NCBI GenBank assembly: GCA_934553255.1
Contig: CAKTEZ010000040.1
Coordinates: forward strand, 1 to 7,361
DNA length: 7,361 nucleotides
Reading direction: 5' to 3'
Origin: an uncultured Oscillospiraceae bacterium
GTDB taxonomy: Bacteria; Bacillota; Clostridia; Oscillospirales; Oscillospiraceae
Under the pieces are notes generated by a model. The model was not told the origin of the DNA, made no database searches, and was given only the letters and a program-made list of their open reading frames with translations. Numbering within the stretch: position 1 is the first letter of the stretch; each line of letters starts with the position of its first letter. A program made the position numbers and the translations under genes. This document shows positions 5,293 to 7,361 of this stretch, one piece after another.

Positions 5293-6458
5293 TCTCTTTT
5301 CTTGCCAAGTGCTTTATCAAAAACTGCGCCGATGTGACCGATCCTGCTGTGCGGCAGGCCTACGGCGTTCTCTGCGGCGTCGTCGGCATCTGCTTTAATG
5401 TGCTGCTCTTTGCGCTCAAGCTGCTTGCCGGTACGCTCTCCGGCTCCATTGCCGTGACGGCGGACGCCTTCAATAACCTCTCCGACGCGGGAGCGAGCAT
5501 CGTGACGCTGCTCGGCTTCAAACTGGCGGGGCAGAGGCCCGATCCGGAGCATCCGTTCGGCCACGGGCGGCTGGAGTATGTCTCCGGCCTCATCGTCTCC
5601 ATGGTCATTCTCCTTATGGGCGTGGAGCTGGCAAAGAGCGCGGTGGAGAAGATACTCCATCCCGAGGCGGTGGAGTTCACGCTCCTCACCGGCGGCATCC
5701 TCCTCGCCTCCATTCTGGTCAAGCTGTATATGTTCCTCTATAACCGCGCGGTCGGCAAGAGGATCCGCTCCGCCGCGATGGAGGCGACGGCGATGGACAG
5801 CCTGTCCGACTGCGCCGCCACCGCCGCCGTGCTTGCCGCGACGCTGGTGGGGCATTTTACCTCGCTCCGGATCGACGGCTGGTGCGGTATCGTCGTGGCG
5901 GGGCTGGTGCTGCTCGCGGGCGTCCGCGCCGCGAAGGATACGATCTCGCCTCTGCTTGGGCAGCCGCCTGCGCCGGAGTTCGTGCAGCAGATCGAGGACA
6001 TCGTGATGGCATCGCCCCATGTGCAGGGCATTCATGACCTCGTGGTACACGATTATGGGCCGGGGCGCGTTATGATCTCGCTGCACGCCGAGGTCCCCGC
6101 GCACGGTGACATCATGGCGCTGCACGATGAGATCGACAACGCCGAGCAGCGGCTGCGCCGCGAGCTTGGCTGTGAAGCCATCATTCACATGGATCCCATC
6201 GTGACCGACGATAAGCTTACCACGGAAACGCGTGAGAAGGTCGCGCGGCTCGTGCGCGGCATCGATGAGACCATCAGCATCCACGATTTCCGCATGGTCA
6301 CAGGCCCCACGCACACGAACATCATTTTTGACGCAGTCGTGCCGTTTCGGTTTCGCCTGAGCGACCGCGAGGTGGAGCGGGAGATCAAGACCGCCGTAAA
6401 GCGGCTCGACAGCAGCTATTTTGCGGTCGTACAGATCGACCGAGACTATACCAAGTAA
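5289..6458 (+). CDS. Cation diffusion facilitator (CDF) metal exporter with enlarged C-terminal region
   Basis: This 389-aa inner-membrane protein should export a divalent metal in exchange for protons. Six membrane segments fall at about 27-48, 53-78, 97-118, 130-151, 170-190 and 198-214. The transport site aligned by eye to E. coli YiiP is Asn62/Asp66 (FNNLSDAG) and Asp170/Asp174 (DSLSD), an N-D-D-D set rather than the D-D-H-D of YiiP, which points to manganese or iron more than zinc. The second site DPEHPFGHG (85-93) keeps Asp85, His88 and His92. After a standard cytoplasmic domain (about 228-304) comes a further 80 residues resembling a second copy; typical CDFs have about 300 aa. The start overlaps the upstream stop (ATGA), and AAGGA is 15 nt away, so initiation probably relies on coupling. 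Confidence 0.93.
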   Translation: MISFLAKCFIKNCADVTDPAVRQAYGVLCGVVGICFNVLLFALKLLAGTLSGSIAVTADAFNNLSDAGASIVTLLGFKLAGQRPDPEHPFGHGRLEYVSGLIVSMVILLMGVELAKSAVEKILHPEAVEFTLLTGGILLASILVKLYMFLYNRAVGKRIRSAAMEATAMDSLSDCAATAAVLAATLVGHFTSLRIDGWCGIVVAGLVLLAGVRAAKDTISPLLGQPPAPEFVQQIEDIVMASPHVQGIHDLVVHDYGPGRVMISLHAEVPAHGDIMALHDEIDNAEQRLRRELGCEAIIHMDPIVTDDKLTTETREKVARLVRGIDETISIHDFRMVTGPTHTNIIFDAVVPFRFRLSDREVEREIKTAVKRLDSSYFAVVQIDRDYTK

Positions 6459-6471
6459 AGGAGCGAGCGGC

Positions 6472-7188
6472 ATGACGGACGAGATCAGACAGCTCAAGAG
6501 CATCATCGACGGCAGCGACAACATCGTTTTCTTCGGCGGCGCGGGCGTTTCCACCGAAAGCGGCATTCCCGACTTTCGCAGCGTGGACGGCTTGTACCAT
6601 CAGCAGTGGAGCGACCCGCCGGAGACGATCTTGAGCCACACCTACTACGAGCGCTATCCGGAGAAGTTTTTCGCCTTTTACCGCGCGAAGCTTCTCTGCC
6701 CCAATGCGAAGCCGAACGCCGCGCACCGAAAGCTCGCCGAATGGGAGCGCGCGGGCAAGCTGCGCGCCGTCGTGACGCAGAACATCGACGGACTGCATCA
6801 GGCGGCGGGCAGCCGCGAGGTGCTGGAGCTGCACGGCAGCACGCTCCGCAACTACTGCGAGAAATGCGGAAAATTCTACGGCGTGGACGCCGTTGCACGC
6901 TCCACGGGCGTGCCGCGTTGCGCCTGCGGCGGGCGCATCAAGCCCGATGTCGTTCTGTATGAGGAGGGGCTGAACGAGCAGACGCTCTACCGCGCGGTGA
7001 AGTACATCGCGGAGGCCGATGTACTCATCGTTGCCGGCACCTCGCTCGCGGTCTATCCCGCCGCGGGACTGGTGAACTACTACCGCGGTCATGAGCTCAT
7101 CGTCATCAACAAAACGCCGCTGAGCGATAAGACACGCGCCGACCTTGTCATCACGGGCGCGGTCGGCGAAACGCTTGGGCAGCTTTGA
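6472..7188 (+). CDS. cobB: Sirtuin, NAD-dependent protein deacylase (Sir2/CobB family)
   Basis: This 238-aa cytosolic enzyme should remove acetyl or related acyl groups from protein lysines while consuming NAD+. All core motifs are intact: GAGVSTESGIPDFRS (residues 23-37) for NAD binding, QNIDGLH (103-109), catalytic His121 in LHGS, a zinc site from Cys129, Cys132, Cys150 and Cys152, KPDVVLYEEGL (157-167), GTS (189-191) and VINK (211-214). Length is normal for bacterial sirtuins. The Tyr/Arg pair typical of desuccinylases is not obvious, so deacetylation is the more likely activity. ATG 6472 has AAAGGAG (6457-6463) at 8-nt spacing, overlapping the CDF stop, with 13 bp between the genes. It is last in the operon; no convincing terminator follows before the tRNA-Leu promoter. 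Confidence 0.95.
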   Translation: MTDEIRQLKSIIDGSDNIVFFGGAGVSTESGIPDFRSVDGLYHQQWSDPPETILSHTYYERYPEKFFAFYRAKLLCPNAKPNAAHRKLAEWERAGKLRAVVTQNIDGLHQAAGSREVLELHGSTLRNYCEKCGKFYGVDAVARSTGVPRCACGGRIKPDVVLYEEGLNEQTLYRAVKYIAEADVLIVAGTSLAVYPAAGLVNYYRGHELIVINKTPLSDKTRADLVITGAVGETLGQL

Positions 7189-7235
7189 GGGCGGCAGGGG
7201 GGACAAAAAAGTTTTCGCTTCCCCATAAAAAAAGG

Positions 7236-7265
7236 TTGACATTTGGCGCGCGGCAGGCTTATAAT
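7236..7265 (+). promoter_or_regulatory. Consensus promoter of tRNA-Leu
   Basis: -35 TTGACA (7236-7241) and -10 TATAAT (7260-7265) are both perfect, with an 18-bp spacer. An A run (CATAAAAAAAGG) directly upstream resembles an UP element. The predicted start near 7272 leaves about 27 nt before the tRNA 5' end. This fits the high output expected of stable RNA genes. Confidence 0.9.
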
Positions 7266-7298
7266 AGCGGAGCGGTCGTTTGAGAGACTGATGAAAAT

Positions 7299-7361
7299 GC
7301 GGGTGTGCTGGAATTGGCAGACAGGCTAGCTTGAGGTGCTAGTGTTCGTATGGACGTGCGG
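7299..7361 (+). tRNA. tRNA-Leu (anticodon GAG), 5' part, cut by window end
   Basis: The sequence begins GCGGGTG (5' acceptor strand) and has a leucine-type D arm (TGGAATTGGCAGACAGG). The anticodon stem CTAGC/GCTAG holds loop TTGAGGT, giving anticodon GAG (7333-7335), which reads CUC and CUU. A long variable arm (GTTC/GGAC) follows, marking class II. The T arm and 3' acceptor strand lie beyond the window, so it is partial only because of the cut. Confidence 0.93.

Noticed and set aside
5229..6566. Long open frame on the minus strand (445 codons)
   Set aside because: It is antisense to the CDF gene, whose motifs are unmistakable; its own product shows no family features.
7189..7235. Possible terminator after the sirtuin gene
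   Set aside because: Only a weak pairing of GGGGA with TCCCC around a long A/T-rich loop is visible, followed by A residues rather than T, so it is not a credible plus-strand intrinsic terminator.
6385..7242. Minus-strand open frame of 285 codons opposite the sirtuin gene
   Set aside because: It has no recognisable motif and lies antisense to all sirtuin signature motifs.

Overview
The window is a compact, GC-rich bacterial chromosome segment that most resembles a spore-forming, GC-rich Clostridia member of the Oscillospiraceae/Ruminococcaceae type. This is inferred from the mixture of SpoVAD and SpoVAE (endospore proteins), a Gram-positive-type small alarmone synthetase, strong AAAGGAG ribosome binding sites, and strong preference for G or C at third codon positions. 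No phage, transposase, CRISPR or integron structure was seen. I count eight protein genes and two tRNA genes (one cut by the window edge), with promoters assignable to every transcription unit.

Layout. Positions 1-318: tRNA-Ser(GGA) on the minus strand with a hairpin just past its 3' end, and a divergent promoter region serving the tRNA (minus) and a (p)ppGpp synthetase (plus). Positions 319-993: the small alarmone synthetase. Positions 994-1107: a convergent intergenic region made almost entirely of three hairpins, namely a minus-strand terminator, a 60-bp near-perfect palindrome and a plus-strand terminator. Positions 1108-1801: a minus-strand pair (cupin, then TSCPD-domain protein) with its own sigma-A-type promoter, whose -10 lies in the centre of a 20-bp inverted repeat. 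Positions 1802-3183: spoVAD-spoVAE on the minus strand, sharing one base, with a sigma-G-like promoter and no spoVAC in front. Positions 3184-3336: a divergent promoter region with a nested dyad. Positions 3337-7188: a plus-strand four-gene operon (Cys-rich zinc-ribbon protein, NhaC-family antiporter, cation diffusion facilitator with an enlarged C-terminal region, sirtuin) with 6-bp, -4-bp and 13-bp junctions. Positions 7189-7361: a near-ideal promoter and the 5' part of tRNA-Leu(GAG).

How the parts may work together. The spoVA genes are expected to act in the forespore (dipicolinic acid uptake). The four-gene operon looks vegetative, driven by a consensus sigma-A promoter. Its two ion transporters, a probable metal-binding cytoplasmic protein and an NAD-dependent deacylase suggest, without proving, a unit for cation or metal homeostasis. 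The most unusual items are the palindromic element between the convergent terminators, the uncharacterised 16-cysteine protein heading the operon, the CDF protein with two apparent ferredoxin-like C-terminal domains, and the shortened spoVA operon. I did not find convincing evidence for a wholly new multi-gene system.
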